64,000 nt of DNA from Nocardioides baekrokdamisoli. GTDB taxonomy: Bacteria; Actinomycetota; Actinomycetes; Propionibacteriales; Nocardioidaceae. The DNA lies in the NCBI RefSeq assembly GCF_003945325.1, contig NZ_AP019307.1, forward strand, positions 992,001 through 1,056,000, given 5' to 3'. The notes beneath the pieces are model-generated. The model saw nothing but the letters and a program-made list of their open reading frames with translations. It did no database searches and was not told the origin of the DNA. The position numbers were made by a program, and so were the translations under genes. Below, in pieces: positions 27,581 through 37,135 of the stretch (positions within the stretch are counted from its first letter, which is position 1; each line of letters begins with the position of its first letter).

Positions 27581-28002
27581 CAGACGGCCTGCGCCCGTTC
27601 GTGGTGGTGCCCGCCCTCGCTGTCCCACTCGGAATGGTCATCACCCTCCACGCCGGTGAGAGCGGAGCGCGCATCCTCGGCGGAGGCGTCGGGCTGAATG
27701 ATCCGGACCGTACGATGCTCGCCGTTCGCAAGGGTCAGAGTGACCAGATGGGTGTCGTCTCGTGGGAAACAACCCGTCTTCATGATCCGATCACCGACAT
27801 CGACCTGGCGAGGACGATCGTCCCAGTCGGGCGGCGAGTACAGGATCCTGGAGATATGGCCGGCGGCGACGGGCCACAGCGAGACAAGGGCGGGAAGCTG
27901 ATCGCTCAGCGAGCGATTCCCGGGCCACCAGACCGCGTCGGGAAGTACGCGATCTGGCTTCGCGCGGTAGGAAAAACGAGTTGATTGCGGATTCGTGGCC
28001 AT
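27580..28002 (-). CDS. DUF5994 family protein
   Basis: A 140-residue soluble protein that fits the DUF5994 family of actinobacteria: [54 protein letters not shown] and [17 protein letters not shown]. Function unknown. The last 35 residues are acidic and then His-rich ([13 protein letters not shown]). It ends in TGATG with the SPFH gene start, so the order DUF5994, SPFH, GH13 is one translationally coupled unit. The ATG at 28000-28002 is chosen because the family homology begins just after it. Confidence 0.72.
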   Translation of the reverse strand: MATNPQSTRFSYRAKPDRVLPDAVWWPGNRSLSDQLPALVSLWPVAAGHISRILYSPPDWDDRPRQVDVGDRIMKTGCFPRDDTHLVTLTLANGEHRTVRIIQPDASAEDARSALTGVEGDDHSEWDSEGGHHHERAQAV

Positions 28003-28149
28003 GGCCACCTCACAGAGATATGCCGTGTCATCAGAATCCTTGAACCAGTGGTCGGTTGATGGCCGATGCGCCCGGTGACCTAAGAATCGCGGCTTTCCTC
28101 CACAGTACCCCGGCCCTGCGGAATGCACCCGCCCGACGGCCCTGGGCGG

Positions 28150-28659
28150 TCAGGAGACGGCCACTCCGGCTGGCGCGTACGCCGCGGCGAGGGCACCCTC
28201 GCGTACAGGCGCCGGCGCATGCGCACCCAGCACCGCCAGCAGCGGCTCGGAATCGACCGCAACGCCGGTCACTCGCGTCTGTGAGACCGCTGCCTCATGA
28301 TGCACGTGGTGGTGCGCCGCATCGGCCAGGCCGATGACGTCTCCCGGCCCGACGAGCCGCACGTCCTCGTGGTTCCGACTCATCGCGACCTCGCCCTCGA
28401 GGATGAGGAAGCACATGTCCGAACAACTCGACTGGGCGCTGATCGTCCAATGCTCCGGATAGACAAATGCGTGACTGGCAGCGATGAGCCCCGAGATCTC
28501 CGACGCGGTCATGCCAGCCAGCAACGGGTGCCCGGACAGTTGCCTGGCGAGTTCTGACTTCTCCGAGCGGCTCAGTCTGGGGTGGTACTGACGGCGGGTG
28601 AGAAGACCGGCGAAGTGCGCGTCCCGGTCGGTGATCTCGTAGTCGTGGCGGTGGTCCAT
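28150..28659 (-). CDS. Cyclic-nucleotide-fold protein without a DNA-binding domain
   Basis: A 169-residue protein with a cNMP-binding beta roll (residues 45-160: LAGMTASEISGLIAASHAFVYPEHWTIS, then FLILEGEVAM, then LVGPGDVIG). No HTH follows, unlike CRP. The stretch that should hold the phosphate-binding cassette (FGExAL...RxA) instead reads ADAA followed by His116-118, His120, His121 and Glu122, so cyclic nucleotide binding is doubtful and a metal or other ligand is possible. The start ATG is 28657-28659. It lies between the DUF5994 operon and a LuxR regulator. Confidence 0.7.
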   Translation of the reverse strand: MDHRHDYEITDRDAHFAGLLTRRQYHPRLSRSEKSELARQLSGHPLLAGMTASEISGLIAASHAFVYPEHWTISAQSSCSDMCFLILEGEVAMSRNHEDVRLVGPGDVIGLADAAHHHVHHEAAVSQTRVTGVAVDSEPLLAVLGAHAPAPVREGALAAAYAPAGVAVS

Positions 28660-28804
28660 TGCTCTCGGCCTCCAAAGGGATGTGGGAAGTGGCGACGGGA
28701 CCAGCGTGCTCCGTGCTCGAGCGCGGCGCTTCCGCCAACTGGCTGATATCTGCTCCGCCGGCCGGAGTCGGTGGCATCCGCCGAGTGGCGGAGGACGTAC
28801 GGCC

Positions 28805-30472
28805 TCAGCCGAGGTCCGAGCCGGCGAGGTGAGCGGCAAGTTGAACCCGCGAACTCACCCCGAACTTCGCGTGGATGTGGGCCATGTGGGTCTGTACGGT
28901 CCGCGGCGACACGACCAGCTCTGCGGCGATCTCGGGGTTCGTCCTGCCGGCAGCAGCAAGCCGCGCGACGTGCCGTTCCGTCGGCGTGAGCTCGCCCCAC
29001 GCGTCCGGAGGTACGTTCCGCGGCGCAGGTACCGATCCCGCACCGAGCATCCGCCCGACCAGGGCCGACCAGCGCGTCGCATGCAGCGTGTGCACGATGG
29101 TGCTCGCCTCCTGGAGAAGCACGATGGCCCGGTCCTTCTCGCCGCTCTCCTGCCACAGACGCGCAGCGTCCATGCAAAAGAGCGCGTGGGTTGGTGGGCG
29201 TCCGGTGCCGCGCTGGGCGTCCACTCCCGCCTGGCATACGACCGGATCACGGTTGAGGAGTCCCTCACACACTTTCGCCGTGGCCAGCGCGCTCGCGACT
29301 CCCGGTGCTCGCCGCGCACCTTCCATCGCTGTCGCCGTCACCGTCGAAGCGACGCCCAAGTCGTTGCGGTCCATCGCCTCGTGCACCAGCTGCGGCGCGA
29401 AGACCCGCCACGCGAGCAGGAACGGCGCTCCTCGCAGCCGGAACCAGGCCTCGCACAGCAGGTCGTACCTCTCGTTCCCGTCGTGCGAGTTGGCTGCCTG
29501 GGCGAGCGCCACCCACTCCTCCCCCAAACCTCCGTACGGCCCCAGGCGGTGCGAGCGCGCCTGCTGGATCAGGTTCGCCGCCTGGGATGATTTCGCCCGG
29601 GCCGCTTCGATCGTCGCCCAGATCCCCCAGGCCAACGGGCGGGCGGCAACCGCGCCGGTCTCGCGTGCGACCCGTAGCGCGGCCTGACAGTCCCTGATCG
29701 CGTTGTCCCACTCGCCGTCGATGACGTGCAGGAGCGCGTTGGAGGCGAGGTACCAGGAGAGTTGACCAGTGTCGCCCTCGTCCTCGGCGATCTTCACGCC
29801 GGTGAGGATCGCCTCGTGGGCCTCAGGCAGTTGATCGAGTTCGGCTCGCGCCATTCCGAGCAACACATGGGCGGTCGAGCGGTACTCGGCCTGAGCCTCG
29901 CCCTGGGTGGCCAGTCCGACGGCCTTCTGCGCATCGAGGAGAGCCACGTGAGGCAGTCCGTTGGCCAGGTGCACTGCTGCCATCGTGGTCAGCCCCTGCC
30001 GGACCGCGAAGTCGATCCCACTCTGCTCGCCGAGAGCGATGGCTCGCTCAGCCTGCATCTCGGCGCCGGCGATGTCGCCACCCAGGACCCGTGACAGGGA
30101 GGAGACCGCCAGGAACATCGCCTCGTCGGAGGCTGACCCGGCGACGAGCGCGAGCGCCCGCTCGAACTGTTCGCGTGCGTCTGCCATCAGACCGGCGCGC
30201 TGCATCATCACGCCGATCGCGGCCTCTACCCGTCCACGCTGGGGCGGGTCGGTCGACACGATCAGGAGCCGGGAGGCGGCGGCGGTTGCGCGGTCGAAGT
30301 CTCCCGCTTCGATGCGGGCCCACATGTCCATCTCGGCCAGGAGGAGGGCTTGTTCGTCCGTCCCGACGGTCGGGGCCTGTGGCCCCCATCCGCGAGCCGC
30401 GGCCTCCACCGCCGTGTGTGCATCCACCGCGTGGCTGGCTACCGACTTCGACACCGTGTTGCTCATGCTCAT
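28805..30472 (-). CDS. LuxR-family regulator with a TPR-like sensor domain
   Basis: A 555-residue protein. The first 480 residues are alpha-helical repeats of TPR type (GRVEAAIGVMMQRAGLMADAREQFERAL, then AEMQAERAIALGEQSG and similar). The C-terminal 65 residues are a LuxR helix-turn-helix: LTPTERHVARLAAAGRTNPEIAAELVVSPRTVQTHMAHIHAKF. It lacks the ATPase of the LAL regulators. ATG starts at 30472 and 30466 are both served by the GAGG before them. It is divergent from a hydrolase-cyclase gene, which could be a target. Confidence 0.88.
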   Translation of the reverse strand: MSMSNTVSKSVASHAVDAHTAVEAAARGWGPQAPTVGTDEQALLLAEMDMWARIEAGDFDRATAAASRLLIVSTDPPQRGRVEAAIGVMMQRAGLMADAREQFERALALVAGSASDEAMFLAVSSLSRVLGGDIAGAEMQAERAIALGEQSGIDFAVRQGLTTMAAVHLANGLPHVALLDAQKAVGLATQGEAQAEYRSTAHVLLGMARAELDQLPEAHEAILTGVKIAEDEGDTGQLSWYLASNALLHVIDGEWDNAIRDCQAALRVARETGAVAARPLAWGIWATIEAARAKSSQAANLIQQARSHRLGPYGGLGEEWVALAQAANSHDGNERYDLLCEAWFRLRGAPFLLAWRVFAPQLVHEAMDRNDLGVASTVTATAMEGARRAPGVASALATAKVCEGLLNRDPVVCQAGVDAQRGTGRPPTHALFCMDAARLWQESGEKDRAIVLLQEASTIVHTLHATRWSALVGRMLGAGSVPAPRNVPPDAWGELTPTERHVARLAAAGRTNPEIAAELVVSPRTVQTHMAHIHAKFGVSSRVQLAAHLAGSDLG

Positions 30473-30612
30473 CCGCCTCACTAGCGAACCCGCCCGAGAC
30501 TCAGATCCTTTTCAGGTTAAGCCTGCTGCCGTCGATCCGAGTAGGCCCCCATCGGGTGATCCGCACCACCTCGGATGGACCGGATTCCAGTCGCATCGGC
30601 ACCCTCGGGGCG

Positions 30613-30618
30613 TACGTT
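30613..30618 (+). promoter_or_regulatory. Leaderless -10 of the cyclase gene
   Basis: TACGTT, six bases, then the GTG at 30625. Confidence 0.6.
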
Positions 30619-30624
30619 GTGGGC

Positions 30625-31956
30625 GTGACTCCCCCGCCGACCCAGTACGCCCTCGCCGGCGAGGTGTCGATCGCGTACAAGGTCGTCGGCGACGGCCCGA
30701 TCGACATCGTCCTGGTCCCGGGCTACCTCGGCCACGTCGAGCTCATCTGGGACGTGCCGAGCGTCGTCCACATGTTCGAGCGACTTGGCACGTTTGCCCG
30801 GGTGATCCAGTACGACCGTCGCGGCACCGGCCTGTCCGACCGGCTGCCGCGAGCCTCGACGCTGGAGGAGCGGGTCGAGGACATCCGTGCGGTGATGCAG
30901 GCCGTCGGTTCGACCAGCGCCACCCTGGTCGGCATCTCGGAGGGTGCGCCGACCGCGATCCTGATGGCGACGACCCATCCCGACATGGTCGACAACCTCG
31001 TGCTCTACGGAGGTCTCGCCCGCGGCACGTGGGCCGAGGACCACCCCTGGGCGGCGCCGCGCGAGGACCTGCTCGAATCCTCCCGGGCGACCGCGCCCTT
31101 CCTGTTCGAGGGCGCGATGGCCGAGGTGATGGCACCCTCGGTCGCCGACATCGACTTCGCCCGCGACTTCTATGCACGACTCCAGCGCTACAGCGCCAGC
31201 CCGTCGTCGCTGCAACAAGCTTTCGAAGCCTTCCTGGACATCGACGTACGCGCCCTGCTCCCCTCGGTCAGCCAGCCGACCCTCGTGGTCCACCGCCGTG
31301 GCGACCGGGCCGTGAACTGGCGAGCTGGCAAGTACCTCGCCGATCACATCCCCGGGGCCACGTACAAGGAACTGCCCGGCATCGACCACGCGATCTACGT
31401 CGGCGACGCGGACGCGGTGATCGACGAGATCGAGCACTTCATGACCGGCGCCCGCCGCGCGGTCGAGGTCGACCGGATCGTCACGACCGTCATGTTCGTC
31501 GACATCGTCGGCTCGACCCGGACCGCGGCCGCCTTGGGCGACAGCACCTGGCACGACCTGCTGACCGCCGTCACCAGCGTCCTGCGCGACCAACTCCGTA
31601 CCCATCGTGGCACCGAGGTGAAGACCCTCGGCGACGGGCTGATGGCAACCTTCGACGGCCCGGCGCGGTCGATCCGGTGCGCGAAGGCGATGATCGAAGC
31701 CACCGCGCCGTTGGGGATCGAACTCACAGTCGGACTCCACACCGGCGAGGTGGAGGTGACCCAGGACGACGACATCGCCGGGCTGGCCGTACACCTCGCG
31801 GCGCGCATCGGATCGGCCGCTCAGGCCGGCGAGATCCTGGTGTCGCGGACCGTACGCGATCTCGTCGCCGGGTCAGCGATCGACTTCACCGACCGAGGGG
31901 ACCACGACTTCAAGGGCATCCCCGAGCCGTGGCGCGTGTACGCCGTCACTTCGTAG
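30625..31956 (+). CDS. Alpha/beta-hydrolase fused to a class III adenylate/guanylate cyclase
   Basis: A 443-residue fusion. Residues 1-270 are an alpha/beta hydrolase with nucleophile elbow GISEG, an Asp in HRRGDRAVN and a His in GIDHAIY, so the triad looks complete. The C-terminal 165 residues are a class III nucleotidyl cyclase: FVDIVGSTR and VKTLGDGLMATF provide the two metal aspartates and the base-recognising lysine. The usual VNxAAR transition-state Asn is His (VHLAARI), as in many actinobacterial fusions of this kind. Product (cAMP or cGMP) is not decided. No transmembrane segment, so a cytosolic sensor is likely. The long frame upstream of the GTG overlaps LuxR and is not used. Confidence 0.9.
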   Translation: MTPPPTQYALAGEVSIAYKVVGDGPIDIVLVPGYLGHVELIWDVPSVVHMFERLGTFARVIQYDRRGTGLSDRLPRASTLEERVEDIRAVMQAVGSTSATLVGISEGAPTAILMATTHPDMVDNLVLYGGLARGTWAEDHPWAAPREDLLESSRATAPFLFEGAMAEVMAPSVADIDFARDFYARLQRYSASPSSLQQAFEAFLDIDVRALLPSVSQPTLVVHRRGDRAVNWRAGKYLADHIPGATYKELPGIDHAIYVGDADAVIDEIEHFMTGARRAVEVDRIVTTVMFVDIVGSTRTAAALGDSTWHDLLTAVTSVLRDQLRTHRGTEVKTLGDGLMATFDGPARSIRCAKAMIEATAPLGIELTVGLHTGEVEVTQDDDIAGLAVHLAARIGSAAQAGEILVSRTVRDLVAGSAIDFTDRGDHDFKGIPEPWRVYAVTS

Positions 31957-31975
31957 GCGCGCCGCTCCGGGCCGC

Positions 31976-32536
31976 TCAACCGCGGTGATACACCTGATGG
32001 ATCGTGGTGCCGGCGGCCGTGATGTCGAAACTCAGTTGGTTTCCGCTGATCGAGACATCCGCGCCGCTGCCCGAGAACGCGGCAGGGAACGGCACGGTGA
32101 TGCCCATCACCTGGACTCCCCCGGTGTTGTGGATGTTCGAGAACGAGATGTGATGGCCACTCACGGAGTAGTTGCCGGTGGAGGTCACGTCCCCGCTGGC
32201 CGGCCGGCCGTGAATGGAGCAGTGCATCTGCAGGTGGTCGGTTGCCGTCCCGTCTGCGTTGAAGGTGACCGTGACGGGTCCGGAACAGTCGAAGGACATG
32301 CCGTGGCTCAGCGCGGCGGTCCCCGCCAGCAGGTCATGGACGTCGGCATGCCAGGTCCCGACAAGACCACTGGCGAGCGTGACGGGCGTGGCCGCAGGAG
32401 TCGTGACGGCGGGCGACGAACTCGTGGCACCTGGCGATGTCGACGGCGTACCGCTCGAGGAGGAGCCGCCACAGCCGGCGACGGCGCTTGCAGTTGCGGC
32501 GATGAGTACGCCGCGGGCCAATCCAGTCAGTCTCAT
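31976..32536 (-). CDS. Secreted lipoprotein, function unknown
   Basis: A 186-residue lipoprotein with signal peptide and lipobox VAGC (Cys22), a Ser/Thr/Pro linker to about 55, then a beta-rich domain (LVGTWHADVHDLLAG, VTVTFNADGTATDHLQMHC, ISFDITAAGTTIHQVY) that resembles lipocalin/META-type folds only in pattern. A GGAGG site lies before the ATG at 32534-32536. I do not recognise the family. It ends 19 bases from the convergent cyclase gene. Confidence 0.78.
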   Translation of the reverse strand: MRLTGLARGVLIAATASAVAGCGGSSSSGTPSTSPGATSSSPAVTTPAATPVTLASGLVGTWHADVHDLLAGTAALSHGMSFDCSGPVTVTFNADGTATDHLQMHCSIHGRPASGDVTSTGNYSVSGHHISFSNIHNTGGVQVMGITVPFPAAFSGSGADVSISGNQLSFDITAAGTTIHQVYHRG

Positions 32537-32619
32537 GGGGTTCCTCCGGATCGTGTTCGGCACCACGCTAGCCCTCAGGAGCCGCCGCCGACCAGCACGA
32601 CAACTCGTCCGGAGGACGC

Positions 32620-32625
32620 TAGGTT
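32620..32625 (+). promoter_or_regulatory. Leaderless -10 of the 32632 gene
   Basis: TAGGTT, six bases, then GTG. Confidence 0.65.
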
Positions 32626-32631
32626 CGGGCC

Positions 32632-33432
32632 GTGACCGACCCATCGCTCGATGACCTGATCGTCCTGTGGCACACCGCGGTGAGCGATTTCCGCGCGTTC
32701 GCCGCCGACATCACCGATGACCAGTGGCACCACGCCACCGACCTTGCCGGCTGGGACGTCGCGGCGGTCGTCGCCCACATCGCCCACCTCGAGCACGTCG
32801 TCGCGGGTGGCGGCCACGAGCCGGTCGACATCGGCGCACCCGAGCACGTCAAGAACGTGTTGGGCGAATACACCGAGCAGGGCGTCGTGGCCCGCCGAGG
32901 ACGTACGCGCGACGAACTGGTCACGGAGATCGACGAGGCTCGGGTGACCAGGGCTGCATCGCTGGCCGCAGCTCCTCCCGACCCTGATGCCACCGCGCCG
33001 GACGTGTTCGGGCTGCTCGGGTGGACCAACGACACCTTGCTGCGCAACCGGATCGGCGACATCTGGATGCATGAGCAGGACCTGCGCCGTACGTTGCAAC
33101 GCCCGGGCAACCTCGACGGGGCCGTCGGCACCTTCGTGATCAAGCATTACCTGCGCGCACTCGGGTACGCCCTCGGCAAGGGCGCGAAGGCCGCCATCGG
33201 CCAGAGCGCGCGGGTCGACGTCGGTGACATCACGGCGACGGCGGTCATCGGTGAGGACGGCCGCGGACGCGCTGCCGAGGTGCCCGGACCGACCACGACC
33301 ATCTCGCTCAGCCGCGAGGCGTACATCGTCCTGGCCGGCGGCCGTGTGCCGCTGGACCGGGTCGAGGTGTCGTTCGAGGGCGACGGCGACCTGGCCACCC
33401 GGCTCCTCAACGCCCTGACCGTGACGCCGTAG
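32632..33432 (+). CDS. Maleylpyruvate isomerase-like (DinB-fold) protein
   Basis: A 266-residue protein of the TIGR03083/MDMPI superfamily. The N-terminal four-helix DinB fold shows LAGWDVAAVVAHIAHLEHVV and IGDIWMHEQDLRR, which supply the three metal-binding histidines. A C-terminal SCP2-like beta/alpha domain follows (residues 190-266). Mycothiol-dependent isomerases belong here and mshB in this window shows that mycothiol is made, but the substrate is unknown. It ends two bases from the convergent smpB. Confidence 0.82.
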   Translation: MTDPSLDDLIVLWHTAVSDFRAFAADITDDQWHHATDLAGWDVAAVVAHIAHLEHVVAGGGHEPVDIGAPEHVKNVLGEYTEQGVVARRGRTRDELVTEIDEARVTRAASLAAAPPDPDATAPDVFGLLGWTNDTLLRNRIGDIWMHEQDLRRTLQRPGNLDGAVGTFVIKHYLRALGYALGKGAKAAIGQSARVDVGDITATAVIGEDGRGRAAEVPGPTTTISLSREAYIVLAGGRVPLDRVEVSFEGDGDLATRLLNALTVTP

Positions 33433-33434
33433 CG

Positions 33435-33914
33435 TCAGTCGGCCATGCCCTTGAGGCGCCGTCCGAGCGCCTGCTCGGTCTCGCGATTGGCCGTACGCTC
33501 CGCGATCGACTGCCGCTTGTCGTACGACTTCTTGCCCCGGGCGAGCGCGATCTCGATCTTGGCCTTGCCGTCCGAGAAGTAGAGCGAGAGCGGCACCACG
33601 GTCACACCCTTGGCCGAGACTTCCTTCTCGATCTCGCGGATCTCGTGCTTGTTGAGCAGGAGCTTGCGCTTGCGCCGGGCGGAGTGGTTGGTCCAGGTGC
33701 CATTGGCGTACTCCGGGATGTGCACGCCGTGCAGCCAGGCCTCACCGAACTCGATGTCGACGAAGCCGTCGACCAGGGAAGCACGCCCCTGGCGCAGCGA
33801 CTTGACCTCGGTGCCCGTGAGCACGAGTCCCGCCTCGAAGACATCCTCGACGTGATAGTCGTGGCGCGCCTTCTTGTTCTGCGCGACGAGCTGGCGACCT
33901 TTCTCCCTGGGCAT
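33435..33914 (-). CDS. smpB: SsrA-binding protein SmpB
   Basis: Binds tmRNA and carries it into stalled ribosomes. The 159-residue protein contains [33 protein letters not shown] and [23 protein letters not shown], with a basic C-terminal tail. The ATG at 33912-33914 is chosen (GAGACT six bases upstream); an upstream in-frame start would add twelve residues. The order prfB, ftsE, ftsX, M23, smpB is common in actinobacteria. Confidence 0.97.
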   Translation of the reverse strand: MPREKGRQLVAQNKKARHDYHVEDVFEAGLVLTGTEVKSLRQGRASLVDGFVDIEFGEAWLHGVHIPEYANGTWTNHSARRKRKLLLNKHEIREIEKEVSAKGVTVVPLSLYFSDGKAKIEIALARGKKSYDKRQSIAERTANRETEQALGRRLKGMAD

Positions 33915-33968
33915 TGGACAAGTCTCCCAGACCGGGCCGCGGCGGGTCACATCAGTTTCGGCGAGACG

Positions 33969-35252
33969 TCAGGCGATGTAGTGCATCGGGTCGACGGCGA
34001 CCCCGTCACGCATGACCGTGAAGTGGATGTGGCAGCCCGTCGACCAGCCCGTGGTGCCTTCGTACCCCACCGTCTGGCCGCGGGTCACGATGGCGCCCAC
34101 GCCGACCGCGTACCGCGCCATGTGGTTGTAGATCACGGTGAAGTTGTGGCCGTCGATGTAGCCGAGGTCAAGGAACAACCGGTTGCCCCAGACCGAGGAG
34201 TAGTACTCCGAGACGACCCGGCCCGACTGGACCGCGATCTCCGGGGTGCCACAGGGTGCGGCGAAGTCGTCGCCGTCGTGCAGACCGTAATAGCCCCAGA
34301 TCGGGTTGATCCGGTAGCCGTACGGCGAGGTGAGGACGCCGCCACCGAGCAATGGGTACGACAGCATCCCATTGGTGGAGACGCCGTCCCGGTGGAGGTC
34401 GCTCCCCGACTGCGCGAGGATCCGCGCGATGATCTGCGCCTCCTGCGCCTTCAGCGAGTTGAGTGCCGCCTGATCGTGCAGGGCGAGCTGGTGGGCAGCA
34501 TGGGTGGCCTTCTGGGCCGAACGGAGCAGGTTCGTCACTTGCGTACGCGCAGCCACGGCCTCGGCCTGAAGGTGTTTGACCCGGGCGACCTGCGCTGCGG
34601 CCTGGGCGGCACCGACGGCCACCTCCTGGGTGGCGCTCGCGACCTGCTGCTGGCGGGTCGCCATCCGGCTCTCGGCTGCCGTCAGATTGTCATAGATCGC
34701 AGACTGCATCTGCGAGTAGATGGCGCCGTACTCCGCTGCAGCAGTCATGTCTGCCATCGAGTGCGAGCCGAGCATCGCTTCCATCTGTGATGCCGAGGAA
34801 CTCGCACCCGTGCCGACGGTCACCGTGTTGCCGATGACGATCTGGCGCTGAACTGCAACGGCATGCTGACTCGCACCCAGATCGCGCTGCGCCGTGGCAA
34901 GTTTCATCTGGGCGGCCACGAGTCGCTTCTGCCAGACGCGGTCATTGGCCTGGGCGATGCGCAGCGCGTGCTGGACCGTGGTGACACGCCACTTCGCGCT
35001 GTGCAACTGGCTGGTCACCGCGGCCAGGTGCGCCTGCGCTTTCCGGTACGCCGCACTGGAACCGTCGAGGTCCTGCTGGACCTTCTGCTCGGTGCTCTGG
35101 ATCGAGCGCTGCTTGTGACGCAGATCGTCCGCGTGGGACGGGTTGGAGACCGCACCGGCCGTGAGGGCCAGCGCGGCACCGATGGCAACCGTACGGCCAA
35201 GAGGGACGCGTCGCGGTGCCGTGCGCCGGGGGAAGGTCTCGCACGGGTACAA
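33969..35252 (-). CDS. Coiled-coil M23 (LytM) peptidoglycan peptidase, FtsEX-linked
   Basis: About 427 residues. A signal peptide (RTVAIGAALALTAGAVSNPSHA) precedes a long coiled coil of about 230 residues (DLRHKQRSIQSTEQKVQQDL onward) and a C-terminal LytM domain with HDGDDFAAP and GCHIHFTV, so the zinc ligands are present. The layout matches EnvC/RipC-like hydrolases activated by FtsEX, whose genes lie just upstream. The start is uncertain: the first GTG of the frame (35321) falls inside a terminator-like hairpin, so I prefer the TTG at 35250-35252. Confidence 0.85.
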   Translation of the reverse strand: MYPCETFPRRTAPRRVPLGRTVAIGAALALTAGAVSNPSHADDLRHKQRSIQSTEQKVQQDLDGSSAAYRKAQAHLAAVTSQLHSAKWRVTTVQHALRIAQANDRVWQKRLVAAQMKLATAQRDLGASQHAVAVQRQIVIGNTVTVGTGASSSASQMEAMLGSHSMADMTAAAEYGAIYSQMQSAIYDNLTAAESRMATRQQQVASATQEVAVGAAQAAAQVARVKHLQAEAVAARTQVTNLLRSAQKATHAAHQLALHDQAALNSLKAQEAQIIARILAQSGSDLHRDGVSTNGMLSYPLLGGGVLTSPYGYRINPIWGYYGLHDGDDFAAPCGTPEIAVQSGRVVSEYYSSVWGNRLFLDLGYIDGHNFTVIYNHMARYAVGVGAIVTRGQTVGYEGTTGWSTGCHIHFTVMRDGVAVDPMHYIA

Positions 35253-35301
35253 ACCGTTTCGTTCGGGGAAGTGAACAACCTCGACCGTACGTAACAACGT
35301 C

Positions 35302-35356
35302 GGCCCCCTCGGGCAGAACACGCCGAGGGGGCCGAAAGTCTCAAGTTCTTCTTGAG
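35302..35356 (-). terminator. Two hairpins behind ftsX
   Basis: CTCAAG/CTTGAG (35340-35356) is followed on the minus strand by a perfect 11-base stem GGCCCCCTCGG/CCGAGGGGGCC (35302-35333). They lie between ftsX and the M23 gene and probably end or attenuate ftsEX transcription. Confidence 0.7.
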
Positions 35357-35372
35357 TGTTGGACCGACTCGG

Positions 35373-36287
35373 TCAGACCTTCACGTACCGCCGTGTCATC
35401 AGCAGCGCCGGCACCACAGACAGCACGACGCTGAGCGCGATCACGTACGCCGACCCCACACCCCAGTCGTGCCATCCGACCCAGGACATGAACTGGATGT
35501 GCGGCGCGAGGCCCCGCTGGATGCCGAAGTACTCCACGCCGGCCAACGCGGCGACCGCCAGCCCGCCACCGATCAGCGCCGCAACCAACACCTCGAGCAG
35601 GAACGGCAACATGATGTAGAGCGAGGAGGCGCCGACGAGCCGCATGATGCTGATCTCACGACGTCGGGCGAACGCCGCCAGCCTCACGGTGTTCGACACC
35701 AGCAGGAGCGCTCCGACGACGAGCGCGGCGGCCGCAGCCAGCGCCATCCCCATGGTCGCGTCGAGAACGCCGAGGATCCGGGCGACCAGGTCACGTTGAT
35801 CGTTGACGCGCATGACCCCCGGAAGGGTCAGCACGGAGTCGATGATCGCCTGAACGTGGTGAGCATCGTTCATCGAGATCCGGAACGATGCCGGAGCGGC
35901 CGCAACGGTCACGACCGGATTGGGGCCAGTGACGCCGGCGAGCTTCTCGCGCTTCCACGTGTTGTAGAGGTCCTGTGGCGACTCGTACTGGACGCTGCCG
36001 ACGTACGGGTTGTGAGACAGCGTCGACTCGATCAGCGCCTTCTGGGTCGGCGTGACCTCCTGGATGCAGTTCTTCGTACGACCCTCCGGGACGCCCGTAC
36101 ACATGTAGACGGTGATCTGGAGCTTGCCACCGAGGTCGTGGTCAGCCTGCTGGGCCTGCTTCAACAGCAGGTAGCCGACGCCGGCCAGCGTCATCGACAC
36201 CAGCAGGGTGATGACCACCGCGAGGTGCATCGAGATGTTGCGCCGCAGGCCCTGTCGCAGCTCGGTGAGTACGTAACGGATCGCCAT
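35373..36287 (-). CDS. ftsX: Cell division membrane protein FtsX
   Basis: A 304-residue permease-like protein with four membrane segments: one near the N-terminus ([20 protein letters not shown]), then an extracellular domain with a Cys pair (YMCTG and KNCIQ), then three segments in the C-terminal half. With FtsE it transmits cytosolic ATP hydrolysis to periplasmic wall hydrolases. It starts 33 bases after the ftsE stop. Confidence 0.96.
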   Translation of the reverse strand: MAIRYVLTELRQGLRRNISMHLAVVITLLVSMTLAGVGYLLLKQAQQADHDLGGKLQITVYMCTGVPEGRTKNCIQEVTPTQKALIESTLSHNPYVGSVQYESPQDLYNTWKREKLAGVTGPNPVVTVAAAPASFRISMNDAHHVQAIIDSVLTLPGVMRVNDQRDLVARILGVLDATMGMALAAAAALVVGALLLVSNTVRLAAFARRREISIMRLVGASSLYIMLPFLLEVLVAALIGGGLAVAALAGVEYFGIQRGLAPHIQFMSWVGWHDWGVGSAYVIALSVVLSVVPALLMTRRYVKV

Positions 36288-36320
36288 GGATGTCGTCTCT
36301 TCTCAGTCAGTCTCAGCGGG

Positions 36321-37010
36321 TCAGGCCGGGGAGTCGTACGCGCCGCGGGACTCGTCGCGCACGATGCGCCCCTCGTCGAGCTCGATCACCCGCTTGAGCA
36401 TCTGGTCGACGATGGTGGCGTCGTGGGTCGCCATCAGCACGGTCGTACCGGTGCTGTTGATGCGCTCCAGGATGTTCATGATGCCGATCGTGGTCGCCGG
36501 GTCGAGGTTGCCGGTGGGCTCATCGGCGATCAGGATCATCGGCTTGTTGACGAAGGCGCGGGCGATGGCGACGCGCTGCTGCTCACCACCGGAGAGTTCG
36601 TCGGGCATCCGCTCAGCGGTGCCGTCCAGACCGACGAGTTCGAGCGTCTCGGGGATCCGGCGTGCGATCTCCTCGCGGGTGTGACCTGTCACCTGCATCG
36701 CGAAGGCGACGTTCTCGGCGACGGTCTTGTTCTGCAGCAACCGGAAGTCCTGGAACACGGTGCCGATCTGGCGGCGCAGCCGAGGCACCTTCCAACCGGC
36801 CAACCGGTTGATCTCCTTGCCGGCCACGTACACCCGACCGTTGGTCGGGCGGGTCTCGCGGAGGATGAGTCGCAGAGCAGTCGACTTGCCCGATCCGGAC
36901 TGACCGACGAGGAAGACGAACTCCCCCTTGTCGAGGTCGAGACTGACCTGGTCCAGCGCAGGACGGCCGGTCCCCGGATAGCTCTTGGTGACCTTTTCGA
37001 AGCGAATCAC
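36321..37010 (-). CDS. ftsE: Cell division ATP-binding protein FtsE
   Basis: A 229-residue ABC ATPase with Walker [10 protein letters not shown] (36-44), signature LSGGEQQR, Walker [12 protein letters not shown] and the H-loop ATHD. The GTG at 37008-37010 follows TAGCCT by seven bases; the frame continues upstream without homology. Confidence 0.96.
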   Translation of the reverse strand: MIRFEKVTKSYPGTGRPALDQVSLDLDKGEFVFLVGQSGSGKSTALRLILRETRPTNGRVYVAGKEINRLAGWKVPRLRRQIGTVFQDFRLLQNKTVAENVAFAMQVTGHTREEIARRIPETLELVGLDGTAERMPDELSGGEQQRVAIARAFVNKPMILIADEPTGNLDPATTIGIMNILERINSTGTTVLMATHDATIVDQMLKRVIELDEGRIVRDESRGAYDSPA

Positions 37011-37017
37011 CTGATCG

Positions 37018-37023
37018 AGGCTA
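37018..37023 (-). promoter_or_regulatory. Leaderless -10 of ftsE
   Basis: TAGCCT, seven bases, then the ftsE GTG. Confidence 0.65.
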
Positions 37024-37135
37024 GCCCACCGACCAGAATGGATCGTGATTGACGCGCGTGGCCGCAAGGAGCCCGCGCGCAAGCTGGCCATTCGGGCCAG
37101 CGAGCACGGAGCGACGCCGCGGACGCGCCGTCAGA

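Noticed and set aside
30091..30624. Extending the cyclase gene upstream to 30091
   Set aside because: That part overlaps the LuxR gene on the other strand and is rich in Arg and Pro; homology starts at the GTG at 30625, which has a leaderless -10.
35253..35372. A c-di-AMP (ydaO) riboswitch before the M23 peptidase gene
   Set aside because: I looked for its conserved blocks upstream of this cell-wall hydrolase and found only two hairpins that fit terminators.
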